NCBI GenBank assembly: GCA_963794385.1
Contig: CAWCDT010000010.1
Span: forward strand, 1 to 64,000
DNA from: Gaiellasilicea sp963794385
GTDB taxonomy: Bacteria > Actinomycetota > Thermoleophilia > Gaiellales > Gaiellaceae
Direction: 5' to 3'
Length of the DNA stretch: 64,000 nt
Position 1 is the first letter of the stretch. Every line of letters starts with the position of its first letter. Shown here piece after piece: positions 52,675-61,068 of this stretch. The translations under genes and the position numbers were made by a program. The notes below the pieces were generated by a model, which saw only the letters and a program-made list of their open reading frames with translations, was not told where the DNA came from and did not search any database.

Positions 52675-53415
52675 ATGACAACGACACTCACCTGGTTCGG
52701 ACATGCGGCCTTCCGCATCGACACGTCTGACAGCAACGGCGTGGGCGGCAAGCGCATCTACGTCGACCCGTTCCTGAACGGTAATCCGAAGTGCCCGGAG
52801 AACGAGAAGGAGCCGGAGCGCGTCGACGCGATCTTCATCACGCACGGCCACAACGACCACGTCGGCGACACGCTCGACCTGTTCAAGAAGTTCCAGTGCC
52901 CGGTGATCGCCCCGGTCGAGGTCCGCGACCTGCTCGGCATGATGGGCTGCGAGGCCGAGGGCCCGCACGACCCGAACAAGGGCGGCACGGTCGACCTCGA
53001 CGGGGTCAAGGTCACGCTCGTGCACGCGCAGCACTCGTCCAGCTACATGACCGAGGCGCCGGCCGGCTCCTCGCGCCAGTGGGAGATCGTCTACACCGGA
53101 GAGCCGTGCGGGCTCGTGTTCGACTTCGGGGAGGGGCCGAAGCTCTACTTCGCAGGCGACACGAACGTCTTCGGCGACATGGCGTTGATCGCGCGCCTCT
53201 ACGCGCCGGACATCGCGATTCTTCCGATCGGCGGTCACTTCACGATGGATCCGAAGGAGGCGGCCGTCGCGCTCGAGCTGCTCGGTGTGAAGCGCTGCGT
53301 CCCATGCCACTACGGCACCTTCCCGATCCTCGCCGGGACGCCGGACCAGCTACGAGAGCTCGCACCGGGCGTCGAGGTGATCGCACCCGAGCCCGGGGGG
53401 TCGATCGAGCTGTGA
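52675..53415 (+). CDS. UPF0173-type metal-dependent hydrolase (metallo-beta-lactamase fold)
   Basis: The zinc-binding motif is THGHNDHVGD near residue 60, followed by VHAQHSSSYMTEAPAG, YFAGDTNVFGDMALIARLYA and RCVPCHYGTFPILAG, which give the remaining ligands. The start MTTTLTWFGHAAFRIDTSDS is the family N-terminus. Length is 246 residues. Members are related to the L-ascorbate-6-phosphate lactonase UlaG, but their own substrates are not known. The next gene starts inside its stop codon. Confidence 0.9.
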   Translation: MTTTLTWFGHAAFRIDTSDSNGVGGKRIYVDPFLNGNPKCPENEKEPERVDAIFITHGHNDHVGDTLDLFKKFQCPVIAPVEVRDLLGMMGCEAEGPHDPNKGGTVDLDGVKVTLVHAQHSSSYMTEAPAGSSRQWEIVYTGEPCGLVFDFGEGPKLYFAGDTNVFGDMALIARLYAPDIAILPIGGHFTMDPKEAAVALELLGVKRCVPCHYGTFPILAGTPDQLRELAPGVEVIAPEPGGSIEL

Positions 53416-53681
53416 GGGAGCGCTGGTTCGGGAGCACGGGCCGCCAGGTGCCCGAGCTCGCGCTCGAAGGGACTCTGGATCTCGAGGGCGCACTCGTGCT
53501 CGACGAGGTGAGCGACCGGGCGCTGCTGGCGCACGCGCACCTGACCGGGCAGCCGGTGGTCGTCCGGGCGGACACGCCCGAGAAGGTCAAGGCCGCGCTT
53601 GCGCGGCCCGAGGTCGCGAGCGTGCTCGTGCCGAGCGAGGATCTGCTCGCGCTCGACCTGACGGAGCTCACCTACGGCTAG
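53412..53681 (+). CDS. Small unknown protein coupled to the UPF0173 hydrolase
   Basis: An 89-residue soluble protein starting MRERWFGSTGRQVPELALEG from a GTG that overlaps the hydrolase stop by 4 bases. The middle DTPEKVKAALARPEVASVLV and the end SEDLLALDLTELTYG suggest a small alpha/beta fold. I recognise no family. Tight coupling and the unbroken frame make it a real gene, probably acting with the hydrolase. Confidence 0.65.
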   Translation: MRERWFGSTGRQVPELALEGTLDLEGALVLDEVSDRALLAHAHLTGQPVVVRADTPEKVKAALARPEVASVLVPSEDLLALDLTELTYG

Positions 53682-53694
53682 GGCGGCTCCGAGC

Positions 53695-54509
53695 GTGGCG
53701 ACGTACTCGATCGCCGCCTGCGACCTGGACCGGGGCCAGTGGGGCGTCGCCGTCCAGTCGAAGTTCCTCGCGGTCGGCTCCGTCGTGCCGTGGGCGGAGC
53801 CGGAGGCGGGCGCGGTCGCGACGCAGGCCTACGCGAACCCGCGCTACGGCCCCGAGGGGCTCGCGCTGCTGCGGCAGGGCCTCTCTGCCGAGGAGGTCGT
53901 GCAGCCGTCTGACCGGGCGCCGACGACGGCCGCGACGAGCGGCAACTCGGCGTCGTCGACGCGGCGGGCAAAGCGGCCACGTTCACCGGATCCGGCTGCC
54001 TCGACTGGGCGGGCGGGCGCATCGGCGACGGCTACGCCGCCCAGGGGAACATCCTCGTCTCAGGCGAGACGGTCGACGCGCTGGCCGAGACGTTCGCGTC
54101 GTCCTCGGGATCGCTGGCCGAGCGGCTGCTGGAGGCGCTCGCCGCCGCCCAGGCCGCGGGCGGCGACCGGCGCGGCCAGCAGTCGGCCTCGCTGCTCGTC
54201 GTAGAGCGGGACGGCGGCTATGCGGGTCTCTCGGATGTCGTGCTCGACTTGCGCGTGGACGACCACGAAGCGCCGATCGAGGAGCTGCGTCGGCTTCACG
54301 GCCTGCATGAGCAGCTGTTCGGCCGGACGCCGCGCGGTGAGTGGCTGACGGTCGACGATGTGCTCCGCGCCGAGCTCACCGAGCGTCTGGGCCGGCTCGG
54401 CTACGACCGTTTGGAGGACTGGGCGGGAGTCGAGAACCTCGAGGAGCGGGTCGACGGCGACGCGGCGATCGACCCCGTCGTGCTGGAGGAGCTGAGGAGG
54501 AAGAGTTGA
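53695..54509 (+). CDS. DUF1028 Ntn-hydrolase-like protein, frameshifted
   Basis: The start ATYSIAACDLDRGQWGVAVQ with SKFLAVGSVVPWAEPEAGAV is the classical DUF1028 N-terminus (Thr/Ser nucleophile region). After net two extra bases between 53,905 and 53,925, the frame continues GVVDAAGKAATFTGSGCLDW and GYAAQGNILVSGETVDALAE. Removing one C before GTCTG and one G in GGG gives LTGADDGRDERQLGVVDAAG, exactly the family pattern. A C-terminal domain (about 80 residues, GLHEQLFGRTPRGEWLTVDD) resembles the putative peptidoglycan-binding tail seen in many members. Restored length is about 270. Confidence 0.85.
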
Positions 54510-55109
54510 GCGGATACGAAATCGCGAGCCTGACCGGGCTCGAGTCGTTGCAGGGCCCGGGGACGCTGCGCTGGACGCCGGTGCGGAAGCACTTCGGCAT
54601 CACGGCCTTCGGCGTCAACGCCTACACGGCCACCGAGGTCGGCCAGGACGTCGTCGAGGAGCACACGGAGGAGCGGCTCGGCCACGAGGAGATGTACGTG
54701 GTCCTGACCGGCCGGGCGACGTTCGTCCTCGACGGCGAGGAGACCGAGGTGCCCGCCGGCTCCGCCGTGTTCCTGCGCGACCCGAAGGTGAAGCGCTACG
54801 CCCGCGCCGAGGAGCCCGGCACGACCGTGCTCGCGGTCGGCGGCAAGCCGGGGCAGCATGAGGTCTCCGCCTGGGAGTACTTCTTCGCCGCCTACGCGGT
54901 CGCCGACGAGGGACTCCGACCGCGCCCTCGCAGAGATCGACGCCGGGCTCGCGGAGCGGCCCGAGCACCCGGCGCTCTACTACCACCGGGCCTGCATCCT
55001 CTCGCGCGGCGGGAGGCTCGACGAGGCGCGGACCGCGCTCGATCGGGCCCTCGAGCTCGACCCTGGGCTGCAGACGTGGGCCGACGAGGACGAGGACCTG
55101 GCGCCGCTA
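54506..55109 (+). CDS. Cupin-TPR fusion protein, frameshifted
   Basis: The N-terminal half is a small cupin: RKHFGITAFGVNAYTATEVG, EEHTEERLGHEEMYVVLTGR, ATFVLDGEETEVPAGSAVFL, with His and Glu residues at metal positions. The C-terminal half has tetratricopeptide-like helices, DRALAEIDAGLAERPEHPAL and YYHRACILSRGGRLDEARTA, ending DEDLAPLR. The halves are joined by removing one G near 54,910 (VADEDSDRALAE). The 3' end is unresolved: no stop appears in the repaired frame before it runs into the convergent Ldh gene, so another error is likely near 55,100. The TTG start overlaps the DUF1028 stop. Confidence 0.65.
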
Positions 55110-55835
55110 CGCGTCGCCGGGGAGTCGCAGGCCGGCCGCGCGGGCGCGCAGCGCCGGTACGGGGTCGGCCTCGGGTCGGGCGACGACGAGCACGGCGCCG
55201 TAGCCCTCGCCCGCGAGCGCGCCGACCAACAGCTCGAGCGCGAGCGCGAGCGCGAATGCCTTGTGCGACTGCTCGCCGCCGAAAGGGACAAGGTCCTCGG
55301 GCGTCGCGGCGCCGCGGAGGACGTCGCCGTAGGTGACGGCGCCCATGGAGACGTCGGTGACGAGCGGCGCGCCGTCCGAGCTCGGGATCGCGATCGCGAG
55401 CGGATTCGTCCCGGCGAGCGGCTCGCCGCCCTCCGGATGCGCGAGTCGCGCCGGCGAGGTCGCGGTGAGCGCTGCGGCGAGCCCGCCTTCGGCGAGTCGG
55501 CGCGCGTACCAGCCCAGCATTCCGGTCGGGAAGCAGTTCGACGCGACGACGACCCGGGCGTGGCCGGGCGGCGCCTCCAGCTGAGCGTCGACGATCGCCG
55601 CGAGCGTCAGGTACCCGAGCGCGCCGGCCCCGTCCCAGCGCTCGAAGCCAGGCTCGGCGTGGAGCCGGCGCGGCTGGGCCTCGGGCCGGAGATCGGGCAG
55701 GGTCTCGAGCCAGTCGATCCGGGACAGCCCGTGCCCGAGCTTTCCTCGCGCTTCGGCGTCGAGGAAGTGGGCTGTCAGCGTCGCCGTGTCGGCCTTGGAG
55801 AAGCCGAGCGCGGCGATCCGCTGCTCAGGCCGCAC
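55107..55835 (-). CDS. Ldh-family (malate/sulfolactate/ureidoglycolate) NAD(P)-dependent dehydrogenase, short form
   Basis: The family oxidises 2-hydroxy acids such as malate, sulfolactate or ureidoglycolate. Seen here are FLDAEARGKLGHGLSRIDWL (the usual A-x-RGH-SHG region appears as ARGKLGHGLSR), ASNCFPTGMLGWYARRLAEG, GGEPLAGTNPLAIAIPSSDG and FGGEQSHKAFALALALELLV. At 242 residues it is about 90 short of the family norm; the N-terminal helices and the C-terminal segment are reduced. The GTG start overlaps the HAD gene by 11 bases. Substrate cannot be told. Confidence 0.75.
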   Translation of the reverse strand: MRPEQRIAALGFSKADTATLTAHFLDAEARGKLGHGLSRIDWLETLPDLRPEAQPRRLHAEPGFERWDGAGALGYLTLAAIVDAQLEAPPGHARVVVASNCFPTGMLGWYARRLAEGGLAAALTATSPARLAHPEGGEPLAGTNPLAIAIPSSDGAPLVTDVSMGAVTYGDVLRGAATPEDLVPFGGEQSHKAFALALALELLVGALAGEGYGAVLVVARPEADPVPALRARAAGLRLPGDA

Positions 55836-56589
55836 GGCGCCGGGCCGCCCAGACGGCGGCGCCCGCACCGAGCACGAGCGGGATGCCGACCAGGGCGGGC
55901 CGCAGTCGTTTCGCGGCTGGGTAGGCCGGCTCCGTGAACTCGAGCACCGGCCAGCCGCGCTCGGCCGCGATCCGGCGCAGTGCCCGGTCCGGATTGACGG
56001 CGACCGGATTTCCCACCGCTTCGAGGAACGCCAGGTCGGTGTGACTGTCGGAGTACGCGGTCGATGCGGCGAGGTCGAGCCCCTGCTCGTCCGCCAGCTC
56101 GCGGAGCGCGGCCGCCTTCCCCTCGCCGTGGCAGGCGCGGAGCGAGCGCCCGGTGTAGGCGCCGTCGACGATCTCGCAGGTCGAGCCGATCGCGCCGTCG
56201 AAGCCGAGCTCGCGGGCCAGCTCGTCGACGATCTCCTGCAGCGTCGCGGAGACGATGTAGACGGGCTCGCCGCGCTCACGGTGGCGCTCGACGAGGTCGA
56301 GCGGCTCCCGGTAGACGAGCGGCTTCAGCACCGGCTCCATCGCCCCTGCGACCAGCGTCCGCAGCTCGTCGACGCGGAAGCCCTTCAGGATCATCAATCC
56401 GTCCTCGGCCGCTTTGCGGACGGTCTCGGCTCCGGCTCCGCGGGCCGCAAAGAGCAGCTGCCAGGCGGCGGCCTTCGCCAGCTGGCCGCGGCCGATCACG
56501 CCGTGCTCGCGGAACGAGCCGGCCAGCGCGAGCGCGCTCGAGCGCCGCAAGAGCGTGCGGTCGAGATCGAAGAACGCGGCGCCGGCCAT
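55825..56589 (-). CDS. HAD-IB phosphatase with C-terminal membrane helix
   Basis: The HAD motifs are D8-L-D10 in MAGAAFFDLDRTLLRRSSAL, VYIVSATLQEIVDELARELG (motif II), the Lys in ACHGEGKAAALRELADEQGL and STAYSDSHTDLAFLEAVGNP (motif IV). This is the HAD-IB/SerB-like subfamily, often active on lipid or amino-acid phosphates. A C-terminal helix (LVGIPLVLGAGAAVWAARRR) would anchor it in the membrane, as in actinobacterial relatives. Length is 254 residues. Confidence 0.88.
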   Translation of the reverse strand: MAGAAFFDLDRTLLRRSSALALAGSFREHGVIGRGQLAKAAAWQLLFAARGAGAETVRKAAEDGLMILKGFRVDELRTLVAGAMEPVLKPLVYREPLDLVERHRERGEPVYIVSATLQEIVDELARELGFDGAIGSTCEIVDGAYTGRSLRACHGEGKAAALRELADEQGLDLAASTAYSDSHTDLAFLEAVGNPVAVNPDRALRRIAAERGWPVLEFTEPAYPAAKRLRPALVGIPLVLGAGAAVWAARRRAA

Positions 56590-56715
56590 GGGGCGAGTGT
56601 ACGGCCAGGCGGCCGTAACACAATGCTCACGGATTGCTAACCGCCTCCTTCCAGGGAAGCGCGATGCTCCCGGCGTCTTGGTCCGCTGGACCAACCCAGG
56701 GAAGGAGACGTGTCG

Positions 56716-57456
56716 ATGAAGCGAGTCATCCTCGGCGCGGCCGCGCTCGCCGCACTCGCGGTCACGAGCGCCGCGGTCGCCCATCTCAGGTCGGGTGACG
56801 CGAGCCAGGTCAGCGCGACGCTGTCGGCGCCGACCGCGGCGAACGTCGAGACCCGCACCCTCACCTGCGAGGGGCAGACGATCGAGATCACCACAGGCCG
56901 CTACTCCGGCACCGCGACGAGCAGCACCGCCGACCTCAGCGGTCCCGTCGAGCTGCGTGTGAAGAGCGTCTACAACGTGACGAAGAACCTCGGCTGGATC
57001 GACGGCCGGCTCACGATCCGGGCCGCCGACGACCGCACGCATGCGCACTTCTCGGCGGTCAACGTCAACGGCACGCTCGACGGCTGGCTGCGGGGGAGCG
57101 CCGGTCGCGGGGACGGCACCGTCTTCGGCAGCTTTGCAGGAGCCTTCTCGAAGACCGGTGGGCTCGCGAGCGGCACCCTCGGTTCGGGGTCGAGCGCCAA
57201 CACGGCGCTGATCTCGAAGCGCACGAGCTGCAAGGCTCAGAAGCCGGCGCGTCCGAGCGTGCACCTCGTCGTGCGCGGCACGGTCGAGTCCGTCAGCTCG
57301 AGCTCGATCACGGTCAAGCCGAACGATGGCACCGCCAACCAGACGTGCTCCGTGACCGACTCCGACAAGGTCAGGCGGGTCGAGCAGGGCGAGCGCGTCG
57401 AGATGACCTGCGTCCAGGTTGCCGGCGCGTGGACGCTCGTCCGCGTCCGCGGCTAG
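56716..57456 (+). CDS. Secreted protein of unknown function
   Basis: A signal peptide MKRVILGAAALAALAVTSAA VAH-type start is followed by a 220-residue Thr/Ser/Gly-rich beta-type mature region. The first half has LTCEGQTIEITTGRYSGTAT and the second half RGTVESVSSSSITVKPNDGT, which resembles a small OB-like repeat. Two cysteine pairs are likely disulfides. I recognise no named family. A good ribosome binding site (AAGGAG, about 11 bases upstream) supports ATG 56716 over GTG 56710. It stands alone and is followed by a strong terminator. Confidence 0.75.
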   Translation: MKRVILGAAALAALAVTSAAVAHLRSGDASQVSATLSAPTAANVETRTLTCEGQTIEITTGRYSGTATSSTADLSGPVELRVKSVYNVTKNLGWIDGRLTIRAADDRTHAHFSAVNVNGTLDGWLRGSAGRGDGTVFGSFAGAFSKTGGLASGTLGSGSSANTALISKRTSCKAQKPARPSVHLVVRGTVESVSSSSITVKPNDGTANQTCSVTDSDKVRRVEQGERVEMTCVQVAGAWTLVRVRG

Positions 57457-57477
57457 CGCGAGGGGGAGAGAGATCCA

Positions 57478-57503
57478 CGAAGGGCGCCTACGGGCGCCCT
57501 TCG
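57478..57503. terminator. Bidirectional terminator between convergent genes
   Basis: CGAAGGGCGCC (57478-57488) pairs with GGCGCCCTTCG (57493-57503), an 11-base perfect stem around a short loop. It lies 21 bases after the secreted-protein stop and 5 bases before the end of the convergent Mrp gene. On the plus strand GCGTTCT follows. Confidence 0.75.
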
Positions 57504-57508
57504 GCGTT

Positions 57509-58570
57509 CTAGAGGACGGTCAGCGGCTTGCGGATCGCCGCCGGGCGTGCGGCCAGCACGGCCTCGGCGATCGCGATGATGGCCCGGGCTGACTCTGACT
57601 CGGGATCCGTCTCGACCACGGGGGCGCCTGCGTCTCCGGCTTCGCGCAGCGCGGTGTCGAGCGGCACCGTCCCCAGCAGCGCCACCCCGAGCTCGTCCGC
57701 GAGCTGCGCGCCGCCTCCGGAGCCGAACGTCTCACCGCTCATGTTCTCGACGACGCCGAGGAGCTTCTGCCCAGTCTTCTGCGCCATCATCGCCGCTCGG
57801 GCCGCGACCTCCTGCGCCAGCGGCTGCGGGGTCGTCACGACGAGCACCTCGGCGCGTGGCAGCAGCTGTCCGAGCGAGATCGCCATGTCGCCCGTCCCGG
57901 GCGGCATGTCGACGACGACCGTGTCCAGCTCACCCCAGTGGACATCGGAGAGGAACTGCTCCAGCGCGCGGTGGAGCATCGGCCCGCGCCACATCACGGG
58001 CGCGTTTTCGTCGAGGAAGTTGCCGATCGAGATCAGCTTCAGTCGGCCGCGGACGGGCGGGACGATCATCTTGTCGACGACGATCGGGCGCTGGTGGACG
58101 CCGAGCATGTGCGGGATCGAGTGCCCGTAGACGTCGGCGTCGATCACCCCGACCTCCTGGCCCAGCTCGTCCAGAGCCGCGGCGAGGTTGACCGTGAGCG
58201 ACGACTTGCCGACGCCGCCCTTGCCGCTCGCGATCGCGATCACGCGGGTGCGCGGATCGAGCGAGATCGACTTCTCGGGCCGGCCGCCGCGCAGCTTGGA
58301 CGTCAGCGCGGCCTTCTCGTCGGGGCTCATCACGTCGAAGCGCAGCTCGACTCGCTGCACGCCCGGCAGAGAGCCGACGTGCTCAGCGACCTGGTCCTGG
58401 AAGGAATTCCGCAACGGGCAGCCCGCGACGGTGAGGGCGATCGTGACCGAGACGGCGCCGCCGTCGATCGTCACGTCGCGGACCATGTCGAGCTCGGTGA
58501 CCGGCTTGCGCAGCTCGGGATCGATCACGCGCTCGAGCGCGCGCAGGATCGTATCGCGGTCCGGGCTCAT
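57509..58570 (-). CDS. Mrp/ApbC-type P-loop ATPase, Fe-S carrier family
   Basis: The N-terminal DUF59/MIP18 domain has LERVIDPELRKPVTELDMVR and VAGCPLRNSFQDQVAEHVG. The ATPase domain has the deviant Walker A VIAIASGKGGVGKSSLTVNL, GVIDADVYGHSIPHMLG (Walker A') and VVVDMPPGTGDMAISLGQLL. The usual CxxC cluster ligands after the ENMS segment are replaced by LGVVENMSGETFGSGGGAQL, so this copy cannot hold the bridging cluster in the classical way. Length is 353 residues. Together with the ErpA-type protein it may serve Complex I, but the missing cysteines make that uncertain. Confidence 0.9.
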   Translation of the reverse strand: MSPDRDTILRALERVIDPELRKPVTELDMVRDVTIDGGAVSVTIALTVAGCPLRNSFQDQVAEHVGSLPGVQRVELRFDVMSPDEKAALTSKLRGGRPEKSISLDPRTRVIAIASGKGGVGKSSLTVNLAAALDELGQEVGVIDADVYGHSIPHMLGVHQRPIVVDKMIVPPVRGRLKLISIGNFLDENAPVMWRGPMLHRALEQFLSDVHWGELDTVVVDMPPGTGDMAISLGQLLPRAEVLVVTTPQPLAQEVAARAAMMAQKTGQKLLGVVENMSGETFGSGGGAQLADELGVALLGTVPLDTALREAGDAGAPVVETDPESESARAIIAIAEAVLAARPAAIRKPLTVL

Positions 58571-58593
58571 GGCTTCAGCGTAGCTCTCCGCAC

Positions 58594-59055
58594 TCAGCCT
58601 ACGAGGCGGAAGACGACAAGGTCGCGGACGGGCCGCTTGCTCATGCGGGTCACGGTGACCGTTCCGCGTGCGTTGTCGTAGAGACCGGTTCCGCCGGTCA
58701 CCGCGAGGTCGTAGAACTGGCGGAAGCTCAGCGAGCCGCCGACGATGAGCTTCCCCTTCGGCGCGTGGTAGGTCCCCCGGCAGATCCGCAAGCGCCGGCT
58801 GTCAACGAACGTGCAGAGGAGCTCCGCGTGTCCGATCCGGCGCCCTTGCCGGTCGACCAGCCGCTGGTGGATGATCTCCATGTCGCCGGGAGACTTCCCC
58901 CGCCGGCCCACGTCGACAGGGACGACACTCATCTGTCTTTGCGTGATCGTGATCTTGGCCGGCCCCGTGGCCGCCTCGGAGCCGCGCTCCCATGGGCTCA
59001 CGACGAGTACGCCTGCGAGTACCCCCGCGAGCAGGAATCCCACCCTGGTGATCAT
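58594..59055 (-). CDS. Secreted allene-oxide-cyclase-barrel-like protein
   Basis: A signal peptide or anchor (VGFLLAGVLAGVLVVSPWER) precedes a 125-residue beta-rich domain. It contains GKLIVGGSLSFRQFYDLAVT and GGTGLYDNARGTVTV, the GGTG-Y-A-G pattern of dirigent/allene oxide cyclase-like barrels found in many actinobacterial secreted proteins. Ligand and role are unknown. It overlaps the histidine kinase stop by 4 bases, so it is expressed with that sensor and could be part of its signal. Confidence 0.65.
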   Translation of the reverse strand: MITRVGFLLAGVLAGVLVVSPWERGSEAATGPAKITITQRQMSVVPVDVGRRGKSPGDMEIIHQRLVDRQGRRIGHAELLCTFVDSRRLRICRGTYHAPKGKLIVGGSLSFRQFYDLAVTGGTGLYDNARGTVTVTRMSKRPVRDLVVFRLVG

Positions 59056-60570
59056 GCCGCCCCCTCCTTCATCGTTTTCATGTCTCTCTCCCCGCGAGCC
59101 TCGGGCAACTCGACCCAGAATGTCGAGCCCATGCCGGGGTCGCTGTCGAATCCGATTCGCCCCCCGTGCGCCTCGACGATCTCGCGCGAGACTGCAAGGC
59201 CGAGCCCGGTGCCGGTGATGCCGGTCGCGCCGGCGTCGCCGCGGAAGAACTTTGTGAAGATCCGCTCCTGCTGGTCCGACGGGATGCCGAGGCCCTCGTC
59301 CCTGACGCTGACCCGGACCTCGCCGTCGTGTCGCTCCGCCGCCAGCTCGACCACCCCTCCCTCCGGCGAGTACTTGATCGCATTCGAGAGGAGATTGCCG
59401 ACAACCTGAGCAAGCCGGTTCGCATCGCCGTGCACCTGGAGCGGCCGCTCCGCGAGCGCCACCTCCAGCCGGTGCTTCGGGCTCTGCGCGGCGTAGAGCT
59501 GTGCCTGCTCGTCGAGCAGCGAGGCGAGGTCGACGCTCTCCGCGGCGAGCTCGAGGCCCTGATGCTCGATCCGCTGGACGTCGAGGAAGTCCTCGAGCAA
59601 CGCAGCGAGACGGCGTGCCTGCGCGTCGATGATCCCGAGGTAGTGGCGCCGGGCAGCCGGGTCGAACTCGCGCTTCAACAGGAGTGCCGTGAAGCCGAGG
59701 ACGCTAGCGAGCGGCGTGCGCAGCTCGTGCGAGACGATGTTCACGAGCTCTGTCTTCATCCGCTCACTCTCGCGCAGCTCCTCGTTCTGCTGCTCGAGCT
59801 CGGCGCGGTTCCGCTCGAGCCGCTCGGCCATCTCGTTGAACGAGCGGGTGAGCTCGCCGATCTCGCCCGGGCCTTCCTCCGGCAGGCGCAGTGTGAGCTC
59901 GCCTGCGGCGAGCCGGCTCGCGCCGTGCGCGACGGAGCGCACAGGGCGCCCGACAGCCCGGGCGAGGTAAACGCCGAAGAGGACAATCAGGGCAGTCGAG
60001 GCGCCGAGACCTACGGCTCCGACGATAACAGCGAGATTGGCCGTGCGGTCGGCGTCTGCCGCCGCAGTCATCGCAAGGTCATTCTCGGCAGTGAGGAAGT
60101 CGTCGACGATCGCCGCGGATCTCGTCGGTGTACGCCTTTCCGGCCTCGAGGTAGATCTCCGACCGCGCGATCGCCGGTTCCTCTTCCACGAGGCCGATGA
60201 CGATCGCCACGAACTCCTTGTACTCGTCGATCCTCTGTCTCAGCGTGCTGGCGCGATCCTGCTGCTCCGGGTCGCCTGCGATGAGCGCATCGAGTGTTCT
60301 GAGATGTGCCGGGATCTCCTGCTGTGCGGTGCGGTACGGATCCAGGTACGCACGGTTGTTGTTGCTGATGATCAGACCGCGGACGCCGGTTTCCATGTCG
60401 ACGACGAGCTTCTCCACGCGGAGAACCTCGCCTGTAACCTCGCGGGAGCGTGTTTCGCGCTTCGTCGCGTCACGCTGAGCGGATACGGCGAAGATGAGCG
60501 CCCCGAAAGCGGCGGCGACGATCAGCGCCAGCACGACGCTGGCGAAGAACATGCGCCGCGCGAGCGTCAC
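59052..60570 (-). CDS. CHASE3-domain sensor histidine kinase, one frameshift
   Basis: The N-terminal frame has membrane helix 1 (MFFASVVLALIVAAAFGALI) and a CHASE3 sensor with VVDMETGVRGLIISNNNRAY. Near 60,120 one extra G must be removed to give EIRAIVDDFLTAENDLAMTA, after which follow membrane helix 2, HAMP (GRPVRSVAHGASRLAAGELT), HisKA with the phospho-acceptor His in LVNIVSHELRTPLASVLGFT and the ATPase boxes LLSNAIKYSPEGG, VRDEGLGIPSDQQ and GTGLGLAVSREIVEAHGGRI. Restored length is about 505 residues. Its start overlaps the receiver gene stop by 4 bases. Confidence 0.9.
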
Positions 60571-60953
60571 GCGAGGAGCTCCGCGACGACGTTGCTCAGC
60601 TCGTCGGGGTCGAACGGCTTCGAGACGAACCGATCGGCGCCGGCGACCTGCGCCTCGATCTCGGTGTGGCTCCAGGCCGTGATCACGACCACGAGCATGT
60701 CCTTGAGCTTCTCGTCGCGCCTGATCTCCTCGAGCACCTCGATCCCGCTCAGTCCGGGCAGCATCACGTCGAGCACGATCAGGTCGGGGTCGAGCTCGCG
60801 CGCTGCCGTCAGCGCCTCGGTCCCGTCCGCGGCTTCGATGAAGCGGTAGCCGGACCCCAGCACGGCTCGGACGAGCTCGCGCAGGCTGGGGTCGTCGTCG
60901 CAGACGAGAATCGTCGCGACATCTGCATCGGGATGAGGCATTGCGTGGGTCAC
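60567..60953 (-). CDS. Single-domain response regulator
   Basis: A receiver domain without output domain, 128 residues. The acidic pair is in TILVCDDDPSLRELVRAVLG, the phospho-acceptor is D62 in LIVLDVMLPGLSG, and the conserved Thr and Lys are in VVVITAWSHTE and ADRFVSKPFDPDE. It precedes and overlaps the CHASE3 kinase gene, so it is probably that kinase's partner, acting through protein contacts and not DNA binding. Confidence 0.92.
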   Translation of the reverse strand: MTHAMPHPDADVATILVCDDDPSLRELVRAVLGSGYRFIEAADGTEALTAARELDPDLIVLDVMLPGLSGIEVLEEIRRDEKLKDMLVVVITAWSHTEIEAQVAGADRFVSKPFDPDELSNVVAELLA

Positions 60954-61068
60954 CGGGCGGGGTGAAGCGCGGAGGAAGGTACCGAATTCTATTCCCGAGT
61001 CGTGGAATTCACGAGTTCGCGGAGCCGCAGGGCGTTCCTCGGTGCGAGGCTTTCCCAGCTCGAGCAGC

